Under the pieces are notes generated by a model. It saw nothing but the letters and a program-made list of their open reading frames with translations, did no database searches and was not told the origin of the DNA. The position numbers and the translations under genes are program-made. Shown here one piece after another: positions 41,696 to 50,986 of a stretch of 64,000 nt of DNA. Within the stretch, counting starts at the first letter, position 1. Every line of letters begins with the position of its first letter. Location: assembly GCF_000425185.1 (NCBI RefSeq), contig NZ_AULH01000008.1, positions 232,721 to 296,720 on the forward strand. Direction: 5' to 3'. The DNA is from Pleomorphomonas koreensis DSM 23070. GTDB lineage: Bacteria; Pseudomonadota; Alphaproteobacteria; Rhizobiales; Pleomorphomonadaceae.

Positions 41696-42403
41696 GTGAG
41701 GCTTGCGCTGACATGGCCACGGCCGGCAACGGCACTGTCGGTGATCGGTCACGCGCTCTTCCTTGCCCTCCTCACCATCGAGGCGCCGCGCCGCATCGTC
41801 GTCCTGCGGCCGCCGGCCGCGGTCGAGGTGGTCATGGTTGCCCCGCCGGCAAGCCGACCGGTTCCGCCTGCCGTCGGTCCCTCCCCGATGGCGGCTCCCT
41901 CTCCGGTCGCCAACTCCAGCCCGGCGGCGCCCGCTCGGCCCGAGGCCACTCACCAACCTTCGGCTCCGGCCGTTCGAGCACCCCGTTCGCCAGCCGGCGC
42001 ACGCGTGACCGCAACCGAGTATTTTGCCAGCACCGTGCTCGACGATCCCCGCAACAGGAAGACCCGGCAGAAGCTCGCCGCGCTGGGCAGCGACGAACGG
42101 CTGATCCAGCTTTGCAACATTGAGGCGATGGAGCAGCTCAAGCGCTGGAAGGCCGGCTTCGTCGCCGATCATGTCGTGGCTTATGCGACGGCCGATCCGT
42201 CGCTGACGGCAACGTCGATCGAGGCGCCCGGCGCCGCCGTCCACGCCGGCGGACAATGGTACCGGCTGTCGTTCACCTGCACCGCGACGGCCGACTTCGA
42301 CCGCGTCGCCGCCTTCGCCTTCACGCTCGGCCGGCCCATCCCCCACGAGCAATGGGAACAGGACAATCTCCCCGAGCAGGTGGACGGCGACCCGACGGAC
42401 TGA
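41696..42403 (+). CDS. DUF930 protein with TonB-like N-terminus
   Basis: A 235-residue protein. A membrane anchor near residues 14-28 (LSVIGHALFLALLTIEAP) and a Pro/Ala/Ser-rich stretch (about 45-105) resemble the N-terminal half of TonB. The C-terminal part is a DUF930 domain: VTATEYFASTVLDDPRNR, LCNIEAMEQLKRW, VVAYATADPSL and IPHEQWEQDNLP. Function is unknown; a periplasmic role anchored in the inner membrane is likely. Start is GTG at 41696 with a GGGGAGGATTAAGG upstream. It is convergent with ntrX (8 bp between stops). Confidence 0.85.
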   Translation: MRLALTWPRPATALSVIGHALFLALLTIEAPRRIVVLRPPAAVEVVMVAPPASRPVPPAVGPSPMAAPSPVANSSPAAPARPEATHQPSAPAVRAPRSPAGARVTATEYFASTVLDDPRNRKTRQKLAALGSDERLIQLCNIEAMEQLKRWKAGFVADHVVAYATADPSLTATSIEAPGAAVHAGGQWYRLSFTCTATADFDRVAAFAFTLGRPIPHEQWEQDNLPEQVDGDPTD

Positions 42404-42411
42404 GGTCCAGG

Positions 42412-43782
42412 TCAGCCGGCGATGGCGAGGCTTTTCAGCTTGCGGTGCAGCGCCGAGCGCTCCATGCCGACGAACTCGGCGGTGCGCGAGATGTTGCCGC
42501 CGAAGCGGTTGAGCTGGGCCTTGAGATACTCCCGCTCGAAGATCTCGCGCGCTTCCCTGAGCGGCAGCGCCATCAGGTGCTCGCCGCCGGAATTGGACGG
42601 CAGCGACGGCAGCATGGTGCCGATCTCCGACGGCAGAAGGTCGGCGGTGATCACCGCTTCCGGGTCGCCGCGCGTCAGGATCATCAGCCGCTCGACGTTG
42701 TTCCTGAGCTGGCGGAGGTTGCCCGGCCAGTCGTGCGATTGCAGCACCGCCATGGCGTCCTCGCCGATGCGCCGCACCGGCAGGCCGGTGGCCCGGGAGA
42801 TCTGGTGCATCATCTGCTCGATCAGGAAGGGAATGTCCTCGCGCCGCTCCGAAAGGCCCGGCACGCGCACCGGCACCACGGCGAGGCGGTGGAACAGATC
42901 CTCGCGGAAATGCCCCTCGGCGATCTCGCGTTCAAGGTCGCGCGCCGTCGACGACACATAGCGCACGTCGACATGCACCTTCTGCGTGCCGCCGACCCGC
43001 TCGAAGGCCTGCTCGACCAGCACGCGCACCATGCGGTTCTGCATCTCACGCGGCATGTCGCCGATCTCGTCGAGATAGAGCGTGCCGCCGTGCGCCTCCT
43101 CGAGCGCGCCGACCTTGCGCTTGCCGTCGTCGTCGGATTCGCTGCCGAACAGCTCGATCTCCATCCGCTCCGGCGGGAAGGCCGAAGCGGTCAGCACCAC
43201 GAACGGGCCGGCCGACCGGTGCGAGCGCTCGTGAATGGCGCGCGCCACCGATTCCTTGCCCGAGCCCGACGGCCCGGAGATCAGCACGCGGCTGTTGGTG
43301 GGGGCAACGCGGTCGATGGTGTTGCGGAGCTGATTGACCACCGACGAGCCGCCGACGACGCCTTCCTGGCGGTCGGAGCGGATCTGCAGGTCGCGGATCT
43401 CGCGCTTGAGGCGCGACGATTCCAGCGCCCGCTCGGCGATCAGCACCAGCCGGTCGGCCTTGAACGGCTTCTCGATATAGTCGTAGGCGCCGCGCTTGAT
43501 GGCCGAGACGGCCGTCTCCACGTTGCCGTGACCGGAGATCATCACCACGGGCACGTCGGGGTTGCTACCCTTGATCTCGTCGAGCAGTTGCAGGCCGTCC
43601 ATGCGGCTGCCCTGCAGCCAGATGTCGAGGAAGATCAGCTGCGGCCGCCGCTCCGAAATGGCCTGAAGCGCGCGATCGCAGTCGCCGGCCGTGCGCGTGC
43701 CATGCCCCTCGTCCTCCAGGATGCCCGCCACGAGGTCCCGGATATCGGCTTCGTCGTCAACGATCAGAATGTCGGTCGCCAT
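42412..43782 (-). CDS. ntrX: Nitrogen response regulator NtrX
   Basis: Response regulator partner of NtrY. The 456-residue protein has a receiver domain (DILIVDDEADIRDLV; acceptor Asp in IFLDIWLQGS), an AAA+ domain with Walker A GPSGSGKES and Walker [14 protein letters not shown], and a C-terminal Fis-type helix-turn-helix (GNISRTAEFVGMERSALHRK). The sigma-54 contact loop GAFTGA is absent (SDDDGKRKVGALEEA in its place), as in other alphaproteobacterial NtrX, so it is not expected to activate sigma-54 directly. Start at 43782 (MATDILIVDDE), 114 bp after ntrY. Confidence 0.95.
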   Translation of the reverse strand: MATDILIVDDEADIRDLVAGILEDEGHGTRTAGDCDRALQAISERRPQLIFLDIWLQGSRMDGLQLLDEIKGSNPDVPVVMISGHGNVETAVSAIKRGAYDYIEKPFKADRLVLIAERALESSRLKREIRDLQIRSDRQEGVVGGSSVVNQLRNTIDRVAPTNSRVLISGPSGSGKESVARAIHERSHRSAGPFVVLTASAFPPERMEIELFGSESDDDGKRKVGALEEAHGGTLYLDEIGDMPREMQNRMVRVLVEQAFERVGGTQKVHVDVRYVSSTARDLEREIAEGHFREDLFHRLAVVPVRVPGLSERREDIPFLIEQMMHQISRATGLPVRRIGEDAMAVLQSHDWPGNLRQLRNNVERLMILTRGDPEAVITADLLPSEIGTMLPSLPSNSGGEHLMALPLREAREIFEREYLKAQLNRFGGNISRTAEFVGMERSALHRKLKSLAIAG

Positions 43783-43896
43783 CGTTACCTGCGTGTCCGT
43801 TCCGCCGCCGCGCGGCCGTTTCCTTTGGTCGCCTGTTTCGGCAGTAACATAAATGTCACACGACCTGAAGCCTTGTCGACCGCAAACTGCCGACAA

Positions 43897-46140
43897 TCAA
43901 CCGGACCGGTGCGGATCGACCGGCAGGCTGATCCTGACCAGCGCCCCGTGCCCGCCCTCGGCGACCGTCGGCGAATCAAGCAGATCGATGCTGCCGCCAT
44001 GCTCTTCGACAATCTTGCGAACGATGGCGAGACCAAGGCCGGTGCCCTTTTCCCGCGTCGTCATGTAGGGTTCGAGCAACTGATGCCGCTCGGCGTCGGG
44101 CAGGCCGATGCCGGTGTCCACCACCTCGATGACGTTGAAGCCACCGTCCTTGCGCCCGTAGACGTCGACGCGCGCGCCCGCCCTGCCGCTTTCCGGCAGC
44201 CCCTCGATCGCCTCGACGGCATTCTTGACGAGGTTGGTCACCGCCTGGCTGACCAGCCGTTGATCGAAGCGGCCGGTCAGCGGCGCGTCGGGAAGATGCG
44301 CCTCGAAGGTGATCTCCGGATGGCCGACGCCCAGCAGGAACACCGCTTCGCGCACGCATTCGCCGAGGTCGCGCTCCTCGAACGAGGGCTTCGGCATGCG
44401 CGCGAACTGCGAGAATTCGTCGACCATGCGGCCGATGTCGCCGACCTGCCGCACGATGGTATCGACGCATTGGTCGAACACCCGCCGGTCGTCGTCGGCC
44501 ACCAGCTTGCCGAAGCGGCGGCGGATGCGCTCGGCGCTGAGCTGGATCGGCGTCAGCGGGTTCTTGATCTCGTGGGCGATGCGGCGGGCGACGTCGGCCC
44601 AGGCCGAGGTGCGCTGCGCCGACACCAGTTCGGAGATGTCGTCGAGCGTCACCACATAGCCGTGCTCGCGGTCGGGCGAGCGGTCGGGCGTCACGCGCAC
44701 CGACACCGTGCTCTTGCGGCCGCCGCGCGTCAGATCGATGGTCGCCTGGTGCGACCGGGCCTGATCCTCGTCGCGCAGGGCGACCGCCAGGAGATGGGAG
44801 AGTTCCGGCACCTCCTCGACCAGCAGCCGGCCGACGAAGCCGAACAGCTCGACATCGAGCAGCGACAGCGCCGAGGCGTTGGCGATGGTGACGTGGCCGT
44901 CGTTGGAAATGCCGACCACGCCGGCCGACACGCCCGACAGCACCGCCTCGGTGAAGCGCCGCCGCCGTTCCGCTTCCTCCGAGGCGGAGATCAGCTCCTG
45001 CCGCTGGCTCCTCAGCTCCACGGTCATCTTGTTGAAGGAGGCGCCGAGGCTGGAGATGTCGTCGGAGGTGTTGCCGACCGGCACGGCGGCGGAGAGGTCG
45101 CCGTGCGCCACCCGGTCGGCGGCGCCGATCAGATGGCGGATGGGCGCCACCAGGCGGTTGGCGAACGACAGGCCGATCCACATGGCGCCGAGCAGGAACA
45201 CCACCGACATGCCGCCGAAGATCATGGCGAAGCCGATCTGCACGTCGGAACGGTTGTTCTCCAGCTCGCGATACTCCATGGCGCTGTCGCGGGCGAGCTG
45301 GAGGTTGTCGAGCACCTGCTTGTCGAGCAGGCGGACGATGTAGAGATAGGTCTCGTCGTAGGTCCTGAGCTTCAGAAGCCCGCCCACCTGGTTGGACTGG
45401 CCGGGCTGCAGCAGCACCGCCGCCCCCTTGCGCGCCTCTTCGATCGCCGTTGGCGGCGGCATCACCGTCGTGACGGAGGGATCGATGTCGGTCCTGAGGA
45501 TGACGTTGGCGTTCTTGTCGAGCAGGTAGGCGCTTTGCAGCCCATGTAGCGAAGCCTGCAGCCGCATCAGCGTCTCGAAACGGGTCGGCTCGTAATCGTA
45601 GAGCGGCTTGGCCGCGTCGAGCGAGGTGGCGATGCTGATCAGGTCGGAGCGCAGCACGCGGGCGTGCTCCTGCATGTAGGCGCTGGCGACCGTCAGCACG
45701 TTGTCGACCACCTGCCGCGTTCGCGCTTCGAACCAGTGGTCGAAGCCCTGGTTGAGCGACAGCGTGAAGGCCATCGCCACCATCACCGCCGGCAGGGCGG
45801 CGATGAAGGCGAACAGCGCCACCACGCGCAGATGCAGCCGGGCCGCCGCCCGCCCCTCGATCCACGCCCGGCCGAGCTTCCATACCTCCTGCCCGACCAT
45901 GAACAGGATGGCGAGCAGCAAGAGGCCGTCGATCACCAGCGTGCCGCGGATGACGTCGGTGGTGGGCGGCACCGGCAGCAGGTTGGAGATCAGCGCGAAG
46001 GTGCCGAGCGAGAACAGCGTCGCCACCGCCACCAGCACCAGACCGGTGAGGCGCCGTCCCCGTCCCTCGGCGTAGACGTCCTTCATGGCCATCGGCTGCG
46101 GCGCCGCGCCGGCCTCTCCCATGCTCAACTCCGCCGCCAT
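43897..46140 (-). CDS. ntrY: Membrane sensor histidine kinase NtrY
   Basis: A 747-residue kinase with several N-terminal membrane spans (about residues 30-110), a periplasmic sensor region, another span near residue 310, a HAMP domain (VAPIRHLIGAADRVAHGDLS), a PAS domain, the H-box [20 protein letters not shown], and an ATPase domain with NLVKNAVEAI and GTGLGLAIVRKI. It acts in nitrogen and redox sensing with NtrX. GGAGAG precedes the start. In most Rhizobiales ntrYX follows ntrC; here it is about 20 kb away. Confidence 0.95.
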   Translation of the reverse strand: MAAELSMGEAGAAPQPMAMKDVYAEGRGRRLTGLVLVAVATLFSLGTFALISNLLPVPPTTDVIRGTLVIDGLLLLAILFMVGQEVWKLGRAWIEGRAAARLHLRVVALFAFIAALPAVMVAMAFTLSLNQGFDHWFEARTRQVVDNVLTVASAYMQEHARVLRSDLISIATSLDAAKPLYDYEPTRFETLMRLQASLHGLQSAYLLDKNANVILRTDIDPSVTTVMPPPTAIEEARKGAAVLLQPGQSNQVGGLLKLRTYDETYLYIVRLLDKQVLDNLQLARDSAMEYRELENNRSDVQIGFAMIFGGMSVVFLLGAMWIGLSFANRLVAPIRHLIGAADRVAHGDLSAAVPVGNTSDDISSLGASFNKMTVELRSQRQELISASEEAERRRRFTEAVLSGVSAGVVGISNDGHVTIANASALSLLDVELFGFVGRLLVEEVPELSHLLAVALRDEDQARSHQATIDLTRGGRKSTVSVRVTPDRSPDREHGYVVTLDDISELVSAQRTSAWADVARRIAHEIKNPLTPIQLSAERIRRRFGKLVADDDRRVFDQCVDTIVRQVGDIGRMVDEFSQFARMPKPSFEERDLGECVREAVFLLGVGHPEITFEAHLPDAPLTGRFDQRLVSQAVTNLVKNAVEAIEGLPESGRAGARVDVYGRKDGGFNVIEVVDTGIGLPDAERHQLLEPYMTTREKGTGLGLAIVRKIVEEHGGSIDLLDSPTVAEGGHGALVRISLPVDPHRSG

Positions 46141-46314
46141 CGCTTCTCTCCGTTTCGCCTGTCAGCCCTCTATCACGATTGCGGCTTCTTGACGAAAGCC
46201 GCGTCGAAAAGCCCCGCTCCGGCCCATAACCCGCCGTCGCCGACGATGCGGCTTTACATCCCGCTCCATTGGACTAACAAGGCATCCAGCCAACAACCTC
46301 GGACCGACGCCGAC

Positions 46315-47322
46315 ATGACCGACAACGAGCTTCCGAAGACCGCGCTCGACGCGGCGCTGCATGCCATCGAAATCACCCGGACTGGCGTCGCCGCCCTGGA
46401 AGAGGCGGCAATGGGCGGTCCGCTCGGCCTGGCGATCGACCGGGCCATCGACATCATCGCCGGCGGCAAGGGCCGGCTGATCGTCACCGGCATCGGCAAG
46501 AGCGGCCACATCGCCCGCAAGCTCGCCGCCACCTTCTCCTCCACCGGCACCGCCGCCTACTACGTTCATCCCACCGAGGCCGGCCACGGCGATCTCGGCA
46601 TGGTCGACGGCAGCGACGTCATCATGGCGCTGTCCTGGTCGGGCGAGACCACCGAGCTGGCGGTGGTGCTGGCCTTCGCCAAGCGCTTCGACGTGCCGGT
46701 GATCGCGCTGACCGCCGGCGCCGAATCGACGCTGGCCGCCGCCGCCGACGTCGCTCTCATGCTGCCGCGGGTGCGCGAAGCCTGTCCGCACAATCTGGCG
46801 CCGACCACCTCGACGGTGCTGCAACTGGCCATCGGCGACGCCATCGCCATGGGCGTGATGGTCAAGAAGGGCTTTTCGGAGGCCGACTTCCACATCGTCC
46901 ATCCGGGCGGCAAGCTCGGCTCGCAGCTCCGCCGCGTCTCCGAGATCATGCACGGCGAGCAACTGCCGCTGATCGGCGAACAGGGCCGGATGACCGACGC
47001 CATCCTGGCGATCAGCTCCGGCGGCTTCGGCGTGGTCGGCGTCACGGATAGCGAGGGCCGCCTTGCCGGCGTGGTCACCGACGGCGACCTCCGCCGCTTC
47101 GTCCATTCCGGTATCGGCCCGCGCCTGAGCCAGGAGAAGCTGGAGACGCCGGTGACCGAGGTGATGACGCGCAAGCCGGTCACCGTGGCGCCGGAGCTGT
47201 TCGCCGCCGAGGCGCTCGACCTGCTTCAGAACCGCAAGATTTCCGTGCTGTTCGTCGTCGAAAACGGCAAGCCGATCGGCATCCTGCACACCCTCGACCT
47301 GCTGCGCATCGGCGTCGCCTGA
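46315..47322 (+). CDS. kdsD: Arabinose-5-phosphate isomerase KdsD (KpsF/GutQ family)
   Basis: Interconverts ribulose 5-phosphate and arabinose 5-phosphate, the first step towards Kdo of lipopolysaccharide. The 335-residue protein has an SIS sugar-isomerase domain (RLIVTGIGKSGHIARKLAAT, LSWSGETTEL) and two CBS domains (DAILAISSGGFGVVGVTD; VTEVMTRKPVTVAPE). ATG at 46315 (MTDNELPKTA) is chosen; an upstream ATG at 46249 would add 22 unlikely residues. Divergent from ntrY. Confidence 0.93.
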   Translation: MTDNELPKTALDAALHAIEITRTGVAALEEAAMGGPLGLAIDRAIDIIAGGKGRLIVTGIGKSGHIARKLAATFSSTGTAAYYVHPTEAGHGDLGMVDGSDVIMALSWSGETTELAVVLAFAKRFDVPVIALTAGAESTLAAAADVALMLPRVREACPHNLAPTTSTVLQLAIGDAIAMGVMVKKGFSEADFHIVHPGGKLGSQLRRVSEIMHGEQLPLIGEQGRMTDAILAISSGGFGVVGVTDSEGRLAGVVTDGDLRRFVHSGIGPRLSQEKLETPVTEVMTRKPVTVAPELFAAEALDLLQNRKISVLFVVENGKPIGILHTLDLLRIGVA

Positions 47323-47374
47323 GGGGGCCCTGCATCGGGATGAACCGCCCGCCGGCAACGCAGCGTGCTACCCA

Positions 47375-48763
47375 TCACTGCCTGACCGGCTCGGGATGGC
47401 TGACGATGCGGCGGATCTCCGGGAAGGCAGCCCTTGCTTCCCGCTCCACCGCGTCGGCCCGCCGATGCACCTCGGCGGCGGCCAGCGTCGCCGGGAAGCG
47501 GCAATGGAAAGCCACGAACACGCCGCCGTCCGCCCCGACGTCGATCTCGCGGGCGCGCACGTTGTGGATGTCGCAGACGCCGTTGCGCTCCGCCGCCGCG
47601 CGCAGCGTCGCGGCATAGGCGGCCACCCGGCTGTCCGGTAGCCGCTCGCCCGGAATGAGGTCGGGATAGAGCGGTTCGAGATGCGTCTCCACCTCGATCT
47701 CGGCGCCGATCTCGGCGCGGATCGCCGCCTCCAGCCGGCTCGCCACCTCGTGCGCCTCGCCGAGCGGCATGCTGCCATCCACCTCGCAGTCGAGCGACAC
47801 CGACAGCCGGCCGCCGAACTGCGGGCCGAGGTGCTGAATCGTGATGTGATGAACCGGAATGCGCTCGCGCGAGGCGGCGAGGAACACCCGCTCCCGGAGG
47901 CTCTCGTCGTCGATCGGCACCGGCTTCAGGCTGACCGTCGATTCGACGTCGCTGAGTTCGGCGGCGATTGCCGCCACCATCGATCGCTTGACGGCGGCCG
48001 TCTCGTCGAAGCTGAAGGTGCGCGGCACGCCGGCCGAGACGTCGACGAAATGCCGCGGGCCGACCGTCCTCACCCGGATCTGTTCGACGTCCACCACGCC
48101 CGGCAGGTCCGTCAGCAGCCGGCGCAGCGTGCGGGCGATAGTCGGCGACACCTTGTCGGTCAGCTCGTCGGCGGTGCGGCGGATCATCCGGAGGCCCAGC
48201 CAGCCGATGAACACGGCGATCGCCGCCGCCGTCACCGGGTCGGCCCAGTCGGCGCCGTAGAGGGTCGCCACGAAGCCGACGATGACGATGACCGACGAGG
48301 CGACGTCGGAGAGGAAATGCAGGGCATCGGCGGCCAGCGCCCGGCTGCCGGTCTCGACGGCCGCCTTGTGGAGTGCCCGGGCACGCCAGAGGTTGATGGC
48401 GATCTCGACGCCCAGCACCGCGAAGGCGAACGGCGGCACCGACGGCGGCGGCGCGGCGGCGGCGAAGCGGGTCCAGGCCTCCATGGCGACGCCGCCGGCC
48501 AGCACCAGGAGCAGCGTTCCCTCGCCGAGCGCCGCGAGGTCCTCGAACTTGCCGTGACCGTAGGGGTGATCGTCGTCGGCTGGCCGGTCGGCGAAGCGCA
48601 CCGCCAGGAAGGTGACCAGCGTGGCGATGGCGTCGGTGCCCGAATGCAGCGCGTCGGTGATGAGGGCCAGCGAGCCGATCATCAAGCCGATGATCAGCTT
48701 GGCGGCCGTAAGGCCGACGCTGGCGACCAGCGACACCAGCGCCACCCGTTCCTTCCTGGTCAT
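47375..48763 (-). CDS. Cation diffusion facilitator with extended cytoplasmic tail
   Basis: Divalent-metal/proton antiporter of the CDF family. The first 200 residues hold six spans and the two metal-binding motifs DALHSGTDA and ADALHFLSDV. The cytoplasmic part is unusually long: 462 residues in total against about 300-330 for most CDF proteins. The region from 210 looks like two successive ZT-dimer-type domains (VEQIRVRTVGPRHFVDVSAG, and after residue 300 HHITIQHLGPQFGGRLSVSL, then a further HNVRAREIDVGADGGVFVAF). Metal specificity cannot be assigned. Start at 48763. Confidence 0.88.
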   Translation of the reverse strand: MTRKERVALVSLVASVGLTAAKLIIGLMIGSLALITDALHSGTDAIATLVTFLAVRFADRPADDDHPYGHGKFEDLAALGEGTLLLVLAGGVAMEAWTRFAAAAPPPSVPPFAFAVLGVEIAINLWRARALHKAAVETGSRALAADALHFLSDVASSVIVIVGFVATLYGADWADPVTAAAIAVFIGWLGLRMIRRTADELTDKVSPTIARTLRRLLTDLPGVVDVEQIRVRTVGPRHFVDVSAGVPRTFSFDETAAVKRSMVAAIAAELSDVESTVSLKPVPIDDESLRERVFLAASRERIPVHHITIQHLGPQFGGRLSVSLDCEVDGSMPLGEAHEVASRLEAAIRAEIGAEIEVETHLEPLYPDLIPGERLPDSRVAAYAATLRAAAERNGVCDIHNVRAREIDVGADGGVFVAFHCRFPATLAAAEVHRRADAVEREARAAFPEIRRIVSHPEPVRQ

Positions 48764-48848
48764 GGTCGTTCCGCCTTCCATGGACTACCGAGACGGGCAT
48801 GCCCTTCCCCCGGCCAAAAGGCAAGCGCCGCCGGTGCCCCGCCGCGCG

Positions 48849-50921
48849 TCATTCCACGAAAACGGTGACGCGGTCGGCCCGGCCCTCGCCGTCCACCACC
48901 GACAGCGTCACGAAGCCGGCGCCCGTCGGGAAATAGCTGAACTGCCGCGCCCAAGGTTCGCGCGCCACCGGCGCGCCGTCGGCGAACCAGGTGAACGGCC
49001 CCTTGCCGTTGCGCACCTTCAGCGCCAGCGGCTGCGGCGCGCCGGCCCGGAAGCCGAGGTCGACGCGGGCGCCGGTCGGCGGATAAGCGATCTCCGGCCC
49101 GGCGTCGCGCTGCGCCACGGCCGCCCGCGCGCCGCGCAGCCGTTGCAGCGGCGGCGGCAGTTCCGCGTTCGACGCCCGGAGCAAGCCCGGCGGATCGGGC
49201 GGCAGCCGCGTCGTGCCGCCGGCCCGGACGAAGCTGTCGGCGAGGATCGGCACGGCGACGTCGACGCCCATCAGGCCGGGCAACGGCGCGCCGTCCGGCC
49301 GCCCCACCCAGACGCCGACCACGTAACGGCCGTCATAGCCCATGGCCCAGGCATCGCGGTAGCCGTAGGAGGTGCCGGTCTTGACGGCGACGCGCACGTC
49401 GCCCCTCACGGCAGCCAGCGGCCCGGCCAGAATGCCGGTGACATAGGCGGCGGCACGCTCATCCATCAGCGGCTTGGGCGGTTCGGCCGGGCCGACGGCG
49501 TCGGCACGCTCGCGCAGCGCGATCGGCCGGCCGCCGCGGGCGAGCGCCGTGTAGAGCGTGGTGAGGTCGTTGAGCGTCAGCCCGACGCCGCCGAGGCCGA
49601 CCGCGAGGTTGGCCGGCGCCATGTCCGGCAGCCGGGCCTCGACGCCGGCCCGGCGGAAGCGCGAGATCAGCCGCGCCGGGCCGACCAGCTCCAGCGTCTG
49701 GATGGCCGGCACGTTGAGGCTGTCCGACAGCGCCTGCCGCACCGTCACCGTGCCGCGGAAGGTCTTGTCGAAGTTGTTGGGGGTGTAGCCGGCGAAGGCG
49801 GTCGGCCGGTCCTCGACCAGCGTCTCGGGATGGGCGATGCCGGCCTCGAAGGCGAGGCCGTAGATGAACGGCTTCAGCGTCGAGCCGGGCGAGCGCACGG
49901 CCCGCGTCATGTCGACGTAGCCGGACCGTCGCGCGTCGAACAGGCCGGCCGAGCCGACCGACGCCAGCACGTCGCCGCTCGCCTCCTCGGCCACCATGAT
50001 CGCCACCGAGACGTTCGGGCCGATGGCGCTCGCCCGCTCGGCGGCAAGGCTTTCCAGCGAGGCTTGCAGCTTGCCGTCGATGGAGAGGCGGATGTCGCCC
50101 GCCTTCGGCGCCGACGCCACCGCCCGGTCGGCCGCCTGCGCGGCGAGAATCGGAAAGTCGCGCCGCCGGGTCGGCACCGGCTCGGCGATCGCCGCCTCGG
50201 CGTCGGCGCGCGCAAGGACGCCGGCTTCGGCGGCGCGCAGCAGTATCCTGTCCCGCGCCGCCTTGGCGGCCACCGGGTCGCGGTCGGGCCGTCGCGCTTC
50301 TGGCGCCTGCGGCAGGGCGACGAGGAAAGCCGCCTCGGCCGGCGTCAGGCGCGCCGGCTCCTTGCCGAACCAGGCGAGCGAAGCCGAGCGCACGCCTTCG
50401 AGGTTGCCGCCGAACGGCGCGAGGCCGAGATAGGCGGCGAGGATGTCGTCCTTGCCGGCGAAGCGTTCGAGCGCCAGCGCCTTGACGATCTGGCCGAACT
50501 TGCCGCTCGGAGAGCGCGTGTGCAGCCGTTCCGACAGACGCACCACCTGCATGGTCAGCGTCGAGCCGCCGGAGACGATGCGGCCGTGGGTGAGAAGCTG
50601 CCAGCCGGCCCTGAGCAGCGCTTGCGGGTCGACGCCGTCGTGCTCGCGGAACCGCCGGTCCTCGGTGGCGATCAGCAGCCTGACGTAGGACGGATCGACG
50701 CGCGCCGGATCGACCGGCAATCGCCATAGCCCGTTGCCGACCGTATAGGCACGCAGGATGTCGCCGTTGCGGCCGGTCACCACCTGCGACGTCGGCGCGA
50801 ACAGATCGACCGGCGGCGTCGCATCGACCAGCGCCCGGACCTGCACCACGGCGACCGCGCCGGCGGCGGCAAGGCTCAGGACCAGTGCGACGGAAGCGAT
50901 CAGCAGGTGGCGTTTCTTCAA
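48849..50921 (-). CDS. pbpC: Penicillin-binding protein 1C
   Basis: Bifunctional class A peptidoglycan synthase. The 690-residue protein has one N-terminal membrane anchor, a glycosyltransferase domain (ATEDRRFREHDGVD with the catalytic Glu; GGSTLTMQVVRL), a transpeptidase domain with SxxK (SPGSTLKPF), SxN (SDSLNVPA) and KTGTS (VAVKTGTSYGY), and the C-terminal BiPBP domain typical of PBP1C. The start is read as TTG at 50921 after GGGGAGGG. The alpha-2-macroglobulin-like gene that often accompanies pbpC is not adjacent. Confidence 0.94.
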   Translation of the reverse strand: MKKRHLLIASVALVLSLAAAGAVAVVQVRALVDATPPVDLFAPTSQVVTGRNGDILRAYTVGNGLWRLPVDPARVDPSYVRLLIATEDRRFREHDGVDPQALLRAGWQLLTHGRIVSGGSTLTMQVVRLSERLHTRSPSGKFGQIVKALALERFAGKDDILAAYLGLAPFGGNLEGVRSASLAWFGKEPARLTPAEAAFLVALPQAPEARRPDRDPVAAKAARDRILLRAAEAGVLARADAEAAIAEPVPTRRRDFPILAAQAADRAVASAPKAGDIRLSIDGKLQASLESLAAERASAIGPNVSVAIMVAEEASGDVLASVGSAGLFDARRSGYVDMTRAVRSPGSTLKPFIYGLAFEAGIAHPETLVEDRPTAFAGYTPNNFDKTFRGTVTVRQALSDSLNVPAIQTLELVGPARLISRFRRAGVEARLPDMAPANLAVGLGGVGLTLNDLTTLYTALARGGRPIALRERADAVGPAEPPKPLMDERAAAYVTGILAGPLAAVRGDVRVAVKTGTSYGYRDAWAMGYDGRYVVGVWVGRPDGAPLPGLMGVDVAVPILADSFVRAGGTTRLPPDPPGLLRASNAELPPPLQRLRGARAAVAQRDAGPEIAYPPTGARVDLGFRAGAPQPLALKVRNGKGPFTWFADGAPVAREPWARQFSYFPTGAGFVTLSVVDGEGRADRVTVFVE

Positions 50922-50986
50922 GGTGCCCTCCCCGCCGCGACTATAGAGCAAGGCGGCGGGACTGGCGACCATCGCCGCCTGTCGGC

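Noticed and set aside
42412..43782. Missing GAFTGA loop in NtrX as a novelty
   Set aside because: Absence of this loop is usual in alphaproteobacterial NtrX.
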